Shown here: piece after piece, positions 56,083-64,000 of the stretch | Layout of the letters: every line of letters starts with the position of its first letter | How positions within the stretch are numbered: the first letter of the stretch is position 1 | Origin: Diaphorobacter caeni | GTDB lineage: Bacteria; Pseudomonadota; Gammaproteobacteria; Burkholderiales; Burkholderiaceae_C | Assembly (NCBI RefSeq): GCF_015354245.1 | Contig: NZ_JADKYZ010000004.1 | Coordinates: forward strand, 248,001 to 312,000 | DNA: 64,000 nucleotides | Reading direction: 5' to 3' | Notes under the pieces: generated by a model | Database searches by the model: none | Told to the model about the DNA's origin: nothing | What the model saw: only the letters and a program-made list of their open reading frames with translations | Position numbers and translations under genes: made by a program

Positions 56083-58914
56083 TCAATCGTATTGGCTGAA
56101 ACGGCTTGGCGTCGCCACGCCCTGATTCAGCATCTGGTAGCGCGGCACGTTGCGCTGCAGGCTCTGCAGCGGGTTCGAGCCCAGCGACAGTCGCGAGAAA
56201 CCGAGGAATTCCACCTGGAACATCAGGCGCGTGTTGGAGGTGCGGATCGAATTCTGCAGCCGCTCCAGCACCACGCGTCCCACCCAGCAGCAGCTCTCGT
56301 ACTCGAAACCCACGACGGTGTCGACGAACTTGCTGTCCTTCATGCTGTAGTTCAGGCGGCCCACGCTGTACCAGCGGCCGGGGCCGCCGGGAGTGCGCTG
56401 CTCCGCGCGGTCACCCCAGAGGTCGTTGATGGGCCACTGCCAGCCGATGTCGAACTGCTCGCTCGGCTCGGTGATGGAGTCGGTGACCTTCTGCAGACGA
56501 TAGGCGGCGCTGACCGTGCGGTACTTGCCCGGCGAGTAGCGCGCGCCGATGGTGCTGCGGGTCGAACGGCTGGTCTTGGGGTTGTACTGAACGACGGAGT
56601 CGAACGCCCATTCAGGCGTCCAGTTGATGCCGGCGCCGAGCAGAATGTCGGACAGGCGATCACGTGACGGACTCACGCCCGGCATGGTGACGTCCTGGTC
56701 GGAGAAGCGCACGCGTTGCGCCACGCCCAGACGCACGGCTTCGGCGCCGGTGTCGGCATCGAGCAACCGCGTGGTCACGCCCAGCGTGAGCAGGTTGTTG
56801 TCGGCGATGCGGTCATTGCCGCCGAACGCGTTTTCCGTGTAGATCGACGCGAAATTGAAATCGTTGGGCGCCGTGTCGTAGATCGGGATCATGCTCTGAT
56901 CGCGATACGGGGTGTAGGTGTAGAACGCACGCGGCTCCAGCGTCTGCAGGAAGCCGCGGCCGAAATAACTGGTCTCACGCTCGAACACCAGACCGCTGTC
57001 GAGGCTGAAAGTCGGCAGCGTGCGCGACAGGCTGGTCTGACCGTTGCTGAGCTGGGTGTCGAACTTGTAGCTCGTGGTGTTGAACATCACCTTCGGGATC
57101 ACGAAGCCCGCCGGAGCCAGAAACGGACGGCTCAGCTGCGCCGAGACGAACGAACGCTCGGCGTTCGGCTGCCTCGTGTAGTAGCTGTCCGCCTGGAACT
57201 TGGTGTAGTCGGCATCGACGCTGAAATCCAACCCGCCCGCCAGTTCCTGCGGCGCGTAGCGGTAGTGCACCTGCGGCAGCCGGTCATAGGGCGGCGTAAT
57301 GGGCGAAGAGGTGTCCTGCAGCGTCTGCCACTTGAGCGCGCGCGCCGAGACGGAATGGTCACCACGGGTCCAGTTCAGCGAGGCGTCGGCTGCAAGCAGG
57401 CGCTGGGTGAGCTGGGTGCCCAGTCCGATCGGGCTGGTGCGCTGCGAGAAGTCGCGCCAGTAGTTGTCGTCGCTGACCCGCTTGACGTCGAGGTTCAGCC
57501 CCAGGCCACCGATCGGCGAATCGATCAGCCCGTTGTGCTTGAGCGAGTAGGCCCAGCGATCGCGGTCGCGCAGCTGGTCACTCGGCATGTACATCGCGGA
57601 CGCTTCGCCCTTGTAGCTCGGCTCCAGATAGCGGAACTCGCCGGAGAGCGCCGCGCCGCGCCGGGACATCAGCATCGGCGTGATGGTGGCGTCACGGTTC
57701 GGGGCGATGTTCCAGTAATAGGGCTGCTCGTATTCGACGCCGCTGTTGCTGCTCAGGCCGATGGTCGGCGGCAGGAAACCGGACTTGCGCTTGTCCGAGA
57801 GCGGGAACGAGAGTCTGGGGACCGGCAGCAGGGGCACGCCCTTGAACTCGAGAATGCCGTCCTCGGCCACGCCCACGTCCTCGCCGCGGTCCAGCGTGAT
57901 CTTGCGGGCGCGCAGGATCCAGTCGGGTCGCCAGCTGTCCTCGTTGGTGCGCTCGCAGGTCGTGTAGGTGCTGTTGTAGACGATGGAGTTGTCGTTGTCG
58001 ATGAAGTCGACGCGCGAGGCCTCTCCGTGGCCGCCGGTGTCGAGAAAACGATAGCGCGCGTCGCTGAAGAAGCCCGAGAACGCGTCGACCTTCAGGTCGA
58101 GCAGCGTGCCCTGATAGACATTGCCCGCCCGGTTGATGTGCACATTGCCCTCGGCCATGGCGCGGTCTTCGGGCACGTCGTATTCCATGCGGTCGGCGCG
58201 GATCACCGTGTCGCCACGACGCAGCTCGGCGTTGCCGTCGATCACCGCCTTGATGTCGGGCTGGCCGGTCACCTGGTCGCCGGTCACGAACACCGGCAGC
58301 TGCGGGCGCACGGCGGAAGGAATGTCCTCCTGCAGCACCGGGGACGAGCGCAGCACCGGAGGCGGCAGGCCCGAAGTGGCGGGGAGGACCTCCGAGTCCT
58401 CCGCCGGCTGGGTGGTCAGCGTGGTCTGGGCCGTGGGTGCGGGAGCCGGCGCAGCGGATTTGGCGGTCGCGGTCGCGGTCGCGGTCGCGGTCGCCTTGGC
58501 AGGTTGCTTCTTGCCGGCGTCGGACTGAGCGAGCTGGACGGTCTGCGCAGCCCCGGCATCCGCCACGGGCGAGGCCAGCGGGGACACCAACGGCGACGGC
58601 GACCGTGCAGGCGCGGATTCAGTGACAGGAATGGCGTCAGGAGCGGCGTTCGGCGCCACCGCTGGCGGGGCCGACGGGGCCGCCATCTCGAACGCCTCGG
58701 TCACGAGGGAGCCGTCCTTGGCCTTCCATTGCATGGAATGCAGATCCTGCGCCAGCACGGGTGCGGAAGCGACACCGCAGACGGCGGCCGCCACCAGACG
58801 GGTGAGCAACCGGCGCTCGAAGCGCTGCAGGCCGGTCGCGGACGCGGCTGTGCCCGCCAAAGAGGCGCTGACGCCTGTGGGCAGGTAATCGGGAGTCATC
58901 AAATCGTCGGGCAA
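56083..58914 (-). CDS. lptD: LPS-assembly protein LptD
   Basis: A 943-residue LptD, longer than the E. coli protein because of an Ala/Pro/Thr-rich insert (residues ~75-200) after the signal peptide (cleavage near APVLAQ). The insert contains a (Thr-Ala) run coded by a hexanucleotide repeat. The OstA/LptA-like domain follows (VFVTGDQVTGQPD, RADRMEYDVPEDRAMAEGN), then the barrel. Cysteines of YTTCERTNEDSW and of YESCCWVGR correspond to the second and third/fourth disulfide cysteines of E. coli; the first (near the mature N-terminus) is not seen. It inserts LPS into the outer leaflet. It lies upstream of surA in the same orientation. Confidence 0.96.
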   Translation of the reverse strand: MPDDLMTPDYLPTGVSASLAGTAASATGLQRFERRLLTRLVAAAVCGVASAPVLAQDLHSMQWKAKDGSLVTEAFEMAAPSAPPAVAPNAAPDAIPVTESAPARSPSPLVSPLASPVADAGAAQTVQLAQSDAGKKQPAKATATATATATAKSAAPAPAPTAQTTLTTQPAEDSEVLPATSGLPPPVLRSSPVLQEDIPSAVRPQLPVFVTGDQVTGQPDIKAVIDGNAELRRGDTVIRADRMEYDVPEDRAMAEGNVHINRAGNVYQGTLLDLKVDAFSGFFSDARYRFLDTGGHGEASRVDFIDNDNSIVYNSTYTTCERTNEDSWRPDWILRARKITLDRGEDVGVAEDGILEFKGVPLLPVPRLSFPLSDKRKSGFLPPTIGLSSNSGVEYEQPYYWNIAPNRDATITPMLMSRRGAALSGEFRYLEPSYKGEASAMYMPSDQLRDRDRWAYSLKHNGLIDSPIGGLGLNLDVKRVSDDNYWRDFSQRTSPIGLGTQLTQRLLAADASLNWTRGDHSVSARALKWQTLQDTSSPITPPYDRLPQVHYRYAPQELAGGLDFSVDADYTKFQADSYYTRQPNAERSFVSAQLSRPFLAPAGFVIPKVMFNTTSYKFDTQLSNGQTSLSRTLPTFSLDSGLVFERETSYFGRGFLQTLEPRAFYTYTPYRDQSMIPIYDTAPNDFNFASIYTENAFGGNDRIADNNLLTLGVTTRLLDADTGAEAVRLGVAQRVRFSDQDVTMPGVSPSRDRLSDILLGAGINWTPEWAFDSVVQYNPKTSRSTRSTIGARYSPGKYRTVSAAYRLQKVTDSITEPSEQFDIGWQWPINDLWGDRAEQRTPGGPGRWYSVGRLNYSMKDSKFVDTVVGFEYESCCWVGRVVLERLQNSIRTSNTRLMFQVEFLGFSRLSLGSNPLQSLQRNVPRYQMLNQGVATPSRFSQYD
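58465..58494. repeat. Hexanucleotide tandem repeat inside lptD (5 x GGTCGC)
   Basis: Five perfect copies of GGTCGC (plus strand) encode an Ala-Thr dipeptide run in the LptD linker. Gain or loss of units would keep the frame and only change linker length. Confidence 0.9.
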
Positions 58915-59012
58915 AGCAAGTCAGTCCAAGGTGTCAGAAGGACAGCGGCGCGCGGGAGCATGCACCGGGTCATCAGCATCCGGCAGGCCGGGTTTGTAGA
59001 ATCGGATTATCC

Positions 59013-60128
59013 ATGAGCCAACCCAACCACCCCACTCAGGCGGGCACTGAAGCCCTCTCCAAAGCAGTTTCCTGGTCCGATCCGGCGCGTGAGAAGCTGT
59101 TCAATCAATGGCTGGCAGCGCTGGCTCCCGCACACGGCCTGCTCGTCGATACGGTGAGCACCGCCTCCGCCGACGCCAGCTTTCGCCGCTATCTGCGTGT
59201 GCAAAGCGCCAGCGGCGCAAGTTACATCATTATGGACGCTCCTCCCGACAAGGAAGACTGCCGTCCGTTCATTCATGTTCAAAAACTGTTGCAGGAAGCC
59301 GGGGTGCTTTCGCCCCAGGTCCTGTCCTGGGACGAGGCGCACGGCTTCATGCTGATCACCGACTTCGGCGACCAGACGTTGATCGGACTGCTGCACCCCG
59401 AGCAGCCCACGCCCGCGCACGGCTGGTACCTGCAGGCGGTCGACACGCTGATCGACTGGCAGAAGGCCTCGCGCCCCGGCGTGCTGCCCGAATACAACGA
59501 CGCCCTGCTGCGCCGCGAGCTGCAGCTGTTTCCGGACTGGTATCTGGGCCAGCACCGCAAGGTCGAGCTCAACGACAAGCAGCAGGCGACGATCCAGAAG
59601 ACCTTCGACGCCATCGTCACGACCAATCTCGAGGCGCCCACCGTCTTCGTGCACCGCGACTACATGACCCGCAACCTGATGGTCACCCCGGAGCAGAAGC
59701 TCGCGGTGCTGGACTTCCAGGACGCGGTCCATGGCCCGGTGACCTATGACATCGCCAGCCTGCTGCGCGATGCTTTCATCAGCTGGGAAGAAGATTTCGT
59801 CATCGACATTACCGTCCGTTACTGGGAGAAAGCGCGTCAGGCGGGCATTCTCGGCGCGAACAGCGCCAGCGGCTGGGGTGCGGACTTCGGCGAGTTCTAC
59901 CGCGCGGTAGACTGGATGGCGCTGCAGCGTCACCTCAAGGTCGCGGGCATCTTCGCGCGGCTCACGCTGCGTGACGGCAAGCCCAAGTATCTGGCCGACG
60001 CGCCGCGCTTCATCCACTACATCCGCCAGACCGCCTCGCGCTATCGCGAACTGACGCCGCTGCTGCGGCTCATCGACGAAGTGGAGGGCACCCAGCCCGC
60101 CTACGGTTTCGCCTACGGGCGGATGTGA
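59013..60128 (+). CDS. amgK: AmgK-like anomeric sugar kinase (aminoglycoside phosphotransferase fold)
   Basis: A 371-residue phosphotransferase. Motifs are SADASFRRYLRV (N-lobe), FVHRDYMTRNLMV (catalytic loop, Asp) and LAVLDFQDAVHGPVTYDIAS (metal-binding Asp). The sequence matches AmgK, which phosphorylates N-acetylmuramic acid and GlcNAc at C1 in peptidoglycan recycling. In Pseudomonas amgK-murU follows lptD divergently, as here, but murU is not next: rsmE is. The divergent promoter region with lptD is only ~98 bp. Confidence 0.9.
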   Translation: MSQPNHPTQAGTEALSKAVSWSDPAREKLFNQWLAALAPAHGLLVDTVSTASADASFRRYLRVQSASGASYIIMDAPPDKEDCRPFIHVQKLLQEAGVLSPQVLSWDEAHGFMLITDFGDQTLIGLLHPEQPTPAHGWYLQAVDTLIDWQKASRPGVLPEYNDALLRRELQLFPDWYLGQHRKVELNDKQQATIQKTFDAIVTTNLEAPTVFVHRDYMTRNLMVTPEQKLAVLDFQDAVHGPVTYDIASLLRDAFISWEEDFVIDITVRYWEKARQAGILGANSASGWGADFGEFYRAVDWMALQRHLKVAGIFARLTLRDGKPKYLADAPRFIHYIRQTASRYRELTPLLRLIDEVEGTQPAYGFAYGRM

Positions 60129-60178
60129 AGAAGCCCACAGCAGCCGCCCGCCCCGACACCCCGGTTCCACAGAAGTCC

Positions 60179-60907
60179 ATGCCGCGTTTCCATTGTTCTC
60201 TGCCACTTGCCACAGGCGCCGACATCAGCCTGCCGCCCACCGCCGCGCGCCATGTGCAAGTGCTGCGCCTGCAGCCGGGCGACGAAGTCACGCTGTTTGA
60301 CGGGCGAGGCGGCGAATACACCGCCACCGTCACCCGCATGGGCCGCAGCGACGTCGACGTGCACGTGACCGCCCACACCGCCACCGAGCGCGAGGCCCCG
60401 GTCGCCGTGCATCTGATCAGCGGCATGCCCGCCAACGAGCGCATGGACTGGCTGGTCGAAAAGGCCACCGAACTCGGCGCCGCGAGCGTGCAGCCGCTGG
60501 CCGCCGCGCGCAGCGTGATCAAGCTCTCGGGCGAGCGGGCCGACAAGCGCAAGGAGCGCTGGCAGGCCATCGCCGTCTCGGCCTGCGAGCAGTGTGGCCG
60601 CAACCGCCTGCCCGTCATAGACGCCCCGGTATCGCTCGCCGAGTGGGTCAAAAAGCAACCCGCCGAGGCGCTCGCGCCGGGCGCGGTGCGCGTCGTGCTC
60701 TCGCTGCGAGAGGGCAATCGCCCGCTGCGCGAACTGGCCAGCGGCGCCACGGACGTCTGGATCCTCCATGGCCCCGAAGGCGGCCTCACTCAGGAAGAGG
60801 AAGACGCCGCCATCGCCGCCGGTTTCGCTCCCGCGAGCCTCGGCAACCGCGTGCTGCGCGCCGAAACCGCCGCCATCGCCTCGCTCTCCCAACTGGTCTT
60901 CTCCTGA
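60179..60907 (+). CDS. rsmE: 16S rRNA (uracil1498-N3) methyltransferase RsmE
   Basis: A 242-residue SPOUT methyltransferase. ATG 60179 begins MPRFHCSLPL, the normal N-terminus; a GTG at 60125 overlapping the amgK stop would add 18 residues without homology. The PUA-like N-domain includes ARHVQVLRLQPGDEVTLFDG. The SPOUT knot includes VEKATELGAASVQPL, CEQCGRNRLP, ILHGPEGGLTQEEEDAA and LGNRVLRAETA, where SAM binds. The stop shares TGATG with the next gene, so the SMC-complex operon is translationally coupled to rsmE. Confidence 0.95.
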   Translation: MPRFHCSLPLATGADISLPPTAARHVQVLRLQPGDEVTLFDGRGGEYTATVTRMGRSDVDVHVTAHTATEREAPVAVHLISGMPANERMDWLVEKATELGAASVQPLAAARSVIKLSGERADKRKERWQAIAVSACEQCGRNRLPVIDAPVSLAEWVKKQPAEALAPGAVRVVLSLREGNRPLRELASGATDVWILHGPEGGLTQEEEDAAIAAGFAPASLGNRVLRAETAAIASLSQLVFS

Positions 60908-62364
60908 TGCGCAGCGATCCCGATTTTTCCTCCGCCGCACTGGCGGAGGCGGTGGAACTTCCCGGCGAAGGTCTTGCGAACAACGTCGGCGTGGTCGCAG
61001 AGTTCTTTCGCGATGCCGATGCCGCCTCCGATTCGCCGCTGTTGTGGAACCTCACGCGCCAGCCCCAGATCACCCACGCGCTGAGCGGCCTGTTCCACGG
61101 CAACGCGGCGCTGGTGCAACTGCGCGTCTGGGTGTTCCTGCAGTTGGCCGCCCAGGGCAATGCACAACTGCCGCGCGAGCACATCGACGAGATGTTCCAC
61201 GCGCTGCGGCCCGAAGCACTCGAGACCGTTCTCAAGCGCTTTCGCGACGTGGGTCTGCTGGTCTGGGACGAAAGCCAGCGCAGCTACACCCTGCCCGCAG
61301 TCGCGCAGCGCGTGGCGGCGATGCTTGCGCCGCTCGCGAACGAAACCTCCGCGGATGACGACGATGACGGCTCCGAGCTCGCCGCCCTGCTCGGCCAGGT
61401 GGTCGGAGCGAACCAGCTCGGCGCCGTCGAAGCCGGACAGGTCAAGCTGCTGCACGCGCAGCTCGCGCGCATGCATGGCGAGTTCGCCGACGCGATCGCC
61501 AGTGGTTCGGAATTCCGCCTGCGCGAGGCGCGCAAGCGCTACGACCGCGCGGCGCTGCTGATCGACCGCGCATCGGAAGCCATCACCGCCATCATCTCCA
61601 ACGCGCACGGCCACATCGCGCTGGAGCGCGCCGCGCGCGGCATGGGGCAGGCGCAGTCGCGGCTGCTCGCGATGGCCAGCCAGTTCAACCGCGCGCTGCA
61701 GCAGATGGACCGCCAGCGGGTGACGCTCGGCACCACCGGCATCACCAGCACCGACGTGAAGCGCTGGCTGCAGTCCGCGCCCGATCTGCATCTGCTGATC
61801 GACGGCGCCGTGGGCATGAGCACGTCGCTTGCCACGCTCGCGCAGCACGAGCTGCTCGACGTGACCGAGGCCGAGTTCGAACGCGACCGCCCCGCCCCCC
61901 TGCAGGACGAGGCCCTGCCCGAATCCCAGGAAGCGCCCGAAGGCTCGCTCAAGGCCGTCGCGCTGCCCAAGGAACTCGCCGATCTCAACATGCTGCTCGC
62001 CGCCTGGCACACCGAGGGCGATGACAGCGCGCACACGGTGGCCGATGCGCTGCTCGGCAGCAACCCCGCCGACGCGCGCTACGCGCAGATCGCCTACCGC
62101 GCGCAGCTCATGCCGCTGCTTGGCGACCCGCAGGCCGAAGTGCTGCCGGGCGCGACCGGCGAGTTCGCGCGCCAGCCGTGGCGCGTGCAGTGGCTTGCCA
62201 CGCAAAAGCGCATCAGGCACCCGCAGGTCGAGCTGCTCAGTCAGGGCACGCTGGTGCCTGCCAGCGCGCTCGTCGATCTCACCGACACATCGAACAACGA
62301 TGCGGCGCACGAGGCGACAGATCACGCGCCCGCAAAGAAAGAACCGAAGAAACGCTATGGATGA
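60907..62364 (+). CDS. mksF: MksF/JetA-like kleisin subunit of an SMC complex
   Basis: A 485-residue, mostly helical protein. The first ~150 residues look like tandem winged helices (QITHALSGLFHGNAALVQLR, ALETVLKRFRDVGLLVWDES). A coiled-coil-like middle (EFRLREARKRYDRAALLIDR, LLAMASQFNRALQQMDRQR) and a C-terminal winged-helix-like part (WRVQWLATQKRIRHPQVELL) follow. Size and order fit MksF/JetA. The identification rests mainly on position: it directly precedes an MksE-like gene and an SMC ATPase, the same order as mksFEB and jetABC. Start in TGATG overlap with rsmE. Sequence alone would not name it. Confidence 0.65.
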   Translation: MRSDPDFSSAALAEAVELPGEGLANNVGVVAEFFRDADAASDSPLLWNLTRQPQITHALSGLFHGNAALVQLRVWVFLQLAAQGNAQLPREHIDEMFHALRPEALETVLKRFRDVGLLVWDESQRSYTLPAVAQRVAAMLAPLANETSADDDDDGSELAALLGQVVGANQLGAVEAGQVKLLHAQLARMHGEFADAIASGSEFRLREARKRYDRAALLIDRASEAITAIISNAHGHIALERAARGMGQAQSRLLAMASQFNRALQQMDRQRVTLGTTGITSTDVKRWLQSAPDLHLLIDGAVGMSTSLATLAQHELLDVTEAEFERDRPAPLQDEALPESQEAPEGSLKAVALPKELADLNMLLAAWHTEGDDSAHTVADALLGSNPADARYAQIAYRAQLMPLLGDPQAEVLPGATGEFARQPWRVQWLATQKRIRHPQVELLSQGTLVPASALVDLTDTSNNDAAHEATDHAPAKKEPKKRYG

Positions 62365-63295
62365 CGCCGCATTGTTGATCGCCGAGCTGCTGGCTCGCCG
62401 CTGGTTGCCCCGCAACCACCCGCGCGTGAAGCGCGCGCTCGTGGACGCAGAGCTGTTCGCGCAGGTCGAGCAACGCCTCGCCCAGTCGGGGCTGCGCTTC
62501 ATGGACAGCATCTACGCCGACCATGTGAGCGTCGCGCTGCTGCCCGCCGCGCAGAACAGCGTGCTCGGCGAGGCGGGGCTCAACAGCAACAACAACATCG
62601 ATCTGCCGCGCGACGCGCAGGCCCTGCTGGTGGTGCTGTGGGCACTGATCATTCTGCCCAAGCGCGAGCGCCAGACCAGCCGCATGGACGAGCCCGAGGT
62701 CGGCCAGAACGACATGTTCCCCGGCGCCAAGCCGCTGCCGGTCGCGCGCCTCGTGAGTCCGACGATCTCGTACAAGGCGCTGCTTGAAGACTACGGTCAG
62801 CAGCTCGGCAAGAAGATGCGGCTGGACGGCAACCTCAAGCTGCTCGAGCGCCACGGCTTCATCACGCGCCGCCAGGACGAGATCGGCGAAGGACCGCTGC
62901 TCGACGTGCTGCTCGACTACGACGTGCTCGCGCCGCGCATTCTCGACGGTGCGCTGGCCGACGTGCTGGCCCGCGAAAAGCTGCAGAAGGAAGCCGAGGA
63001 AGCGGCGCAGAAGAGCACCGCCACCGCCACCGCCACCGCCACCGCGGCTGCGGCCACCGCCGAACCCGCTCCAGCGGTCGAGCCCGCCCCGCAGGCGCTG
63101 GCCCCGGTCGTGCCGCAGGTGCAGCAGGTGCCACCCGTTCCAGTGCCAACCGAGCACGCCACATCCAGCGCTTCCTACGAGCAGTCCGTGACCGAGCCAC
63201 CGCCCGAGCCCGACGTGGTCGACACCATGGAGGCCGCCATCGACGATCTCGACGACGAGCGCGCCGCCACCCAACCCAGCCCCGGGGAGTTCTGA
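62357..63295 (+). CDS. mksE: MksE/JetB-like kleisin-associated subunit
   Basis: A 312-residue protein. Residues 1-200 form the MksE-like part (QALLVVLWALIILPKRERQ, ISYKALLEDYGQQLGKKM, LKLLERHGFITRRQDEIGEG as a winged helix, LLDYDVLAPRILDGALADVL). The last ~100 residues are a low-complexity Thr/Ala/Pro/Glu tail with a (Thr-Ala) run from a hexanucleotide repeat and an acidic end (DDLDDERAATQPSPGEF). It overlaps the MksF gene by 8 bases. The tail is unusually long for MksE and may have expanded by repeat slippage. Confidence 0.65.
   Translation: MDDAALLIAELLARRWLPRNHPRVKRALVDAELFAQVEQRLAQSGLRFMDSIYADHVSVALLPAAQNSVLGEAGLNSNNNIDLPRDAQALLVVLWALIILPKRERQTSRMDEPEVGQNDMFPGAKPLPVARLVSPTISYKALLEDYGQQLGKKMRLDGNLKLLERHGFITRRQDEIGEGPLLDVLLDYDVLAPRILDGALADVLAREKLQKEAEEAAQKSTATATATATAAAATAEPAPAVEPAPQALAPVVPQVQQVPPVPVPTEHATSSASYEQSVTEPPPEPDVVDTMEAAIDDLDDERAATQPSPGEF
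63016..63045. repeat. Hexanucleotide tandem repeat inside mksE (5 x CACCGC)
   Basis: Five perfect copies of CACCGC encode a Thr-Ala dipeptide run in the tail of the MksE-like protein. The same kind of dipeptide repeat, with a different codon order, occurs in lptD 4.5 kb away. Confidence 0.9.
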
Positions 63296-63301
63296 CGCAC
63301 C

Positions 63302-64000
63302 ATGTTCCATCTGCAGACTCTGGAGCTTGTTCACTGGGACTACTGCCAGCGCGTGGCGCTGCCGCTCGACGCCTCCATCATCACCATCGCCGGACCGAAC
63401 GGTTCGGGCAAGACCACGCTGCTCGACGCGATGCGCACGCTGCTTGGCCTGCGCTGCTCGGCCCCGCGTGACTACAAGACCTACGCACGCCACGCAGGCG
63501 CGCAGACCGCATGGCTGCGCGCCGTGGTGGACAACCGTCCGCAGGGCCGCCAGACCTCGAGCCGCCCCTTCGCGCGCCGGCTGATCTACAGCGACCAGGT
63601 CACGCTGGTCTGCCGCATCGACAAGAACGGCGGCGACTGGCAGCGCCGCTACTGCCTTGTGGAAGGCGACGTGAGCATCGAGCAGCTGCGCGAGATGCCC
63701 GAGAAGGACCTCGGCTTCATAGGCGTGGAAAACTGGGGACGCGTGCTCTCGGGCGCGGGCCTCTCGCCCGCCATCGCCCGCGTGCTCTCGCTCGAACAGG
63801 GCCAGACTGACCGCCTGTGCGAATTCAGCCCGCGCGAGCTGCTGCGCCTCGTGTTCGACGTGTTCGGCGATCAGGAGGTGCTGGACGCCTACGAAAAGGC
63901 GCGCGGCCACCAGCAGGAACTGGCGCGCGAAATGGCGCAGGCCGAGCACGAACTCGACCACAGCCGCGCCCAGCTCACCGAGCTCGCCAACCGCGTGAAC
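63302..64000 (+). CDS. mksB: SMC-family ATPase (MukB/MksB/JetC-like), N-terminal part, cut by the window edge
   Basis: The frame opens with ATG 63302, 6 bases after the MksE stop, and is open to the window end (233 residues seen). The N-terminal head has LELVHWDYCQRVALPLDASI, with the His-Trp after the first strand that is typical of MukB/MksB/JetC, then Walker A GPNGSGKTT (31-39) and a Q-loop-like LSLEQGQTDRL. A coiled coil begins near residue 205 (LDAYEKARGHQQELAREMAQ). It is the motor of a condensin-like complex that extrudes DNA loops. Whether a JetD/MksG nuclease follows lies outside the window and decides chromosomal condensin versus Wadjet defence. Confidence 0.75.
   Translation, partial: MFHLQTLELVHWDYCQRVALPLDASIITIAGPNGSGKTTLLDAMRTLLGLRCSAPRDYKTYARHAGAQTAWLRAVVDNRPQGRQTSSRPFARRLIYSDQVTLVCRIDKNGGDWQRRYCLVEGDVSIEQLREMPEKDLGFIGVENWGRVLSGAGLSPAIARVLSLEQGQTDRLCEFSPRELLRLVFDVFGDQEVLDAYEKARGHQQELAREMAQAEHELDHSRAQLTELANRVN

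Noticed and set aside
63016-63045. Tandem repeats as a possible CRISPR or phase-variation switch
   Set aside because: Six-base units without spacers are not CRISPR, and because the unit is a multiple of three, copy changes cannot switch the frame on or off.

Overview
This window is GC-rich, densely coding chromosome from a betaproteobacterium, most likely Burkholderiales, family Comamonadaceae (Comamonas/Delftia-like). The evidence is five Bug-type tripartite-tricarboxylate substrate-binding proteins without membrane partners, a Gram-negative trimeric porin, a tcuAB pair, a cobW-cobN-chlD cobalt-chelatase operon behind a cobalamin riboswitch, and the lptD-surA-rsmA envelope block next to amgK and rsmE. 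No tRNA, rRNA, transposase, integrase or CRISPR array is visible.

0-9.5 kb: the 3' end of a porin; an HscC-like Hsp70 with a membrane-anchored J-like partner; a LysR regulator, an amidase, a Bug protein, a PaaI-type thioesterase and an IclR regulator. 9.5-22 kb: two divergent catabolic operons. On the minus strand an AMP-forming acyl-CoA ligase, a two-hotdog MaoC-like hydratase, a class III CoA-transferase and a Bug protein form a CoA-activation pathway for an unknown acid. On the plus strand tcuA, tcuB, a class II aldolase, Bug, a D-2-hydroxyacid dehydrogenase and Bug form a tricarballylate-like pathway.

22-29 kb: cobW, cobN and a chlI/chlD gene on the minus strand make a cobalt-insertion module. 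A cobalamin riboswitch lies upstream. The chlI and VWA (chlD) parts are joined in the -1 frame exactly at an A7 run, so one gene probably makes both a short AAA+ subunit and a fused AAA+-VWA subunit by programmed frameshifting. 29-44 kb: a Bug protein, a GntR regulator, a five-gene HAAT (branched-chain amino acid/amide) ABC transporter, an M81 (MlrC-like) metallopeptidase, a BMP-type nucleoside ABC transporter and a CodA-like deaminase. Most of these genes overlap by a few bases and look like one uptake and degradation unit for a nitrogenous compound.

44-54 kb: a segment bounded by two near-identical, directly oriented ~500-bp palindromic repeats. It holds an IclR regulator, an MHS-type transporter, the terminal meta-cleavage enzymes MhpE/MhpF, malic enzyme MaeB, and a secreted RNase Sa/barnase-like ribonuclease with a barstar-like inhibitor. 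54-64 kb: rsmA, surA, lptD (minus), then amgK, rsmE and the start of an SMC complex operon of mksF-mksE-mksB (JetA-JetB-JetC) type, cut by the right edge.

The less ordinary signals are the chlD frameshift site, a two-copy structured intergenic element (14730-14863 and 32908-33040) whose inner stem differs completely in sequence while pairing is kept, the two long palindromic repeats, and the Mks/Wadjet-like operon. All family calls come from reading motifs; no database search was run.
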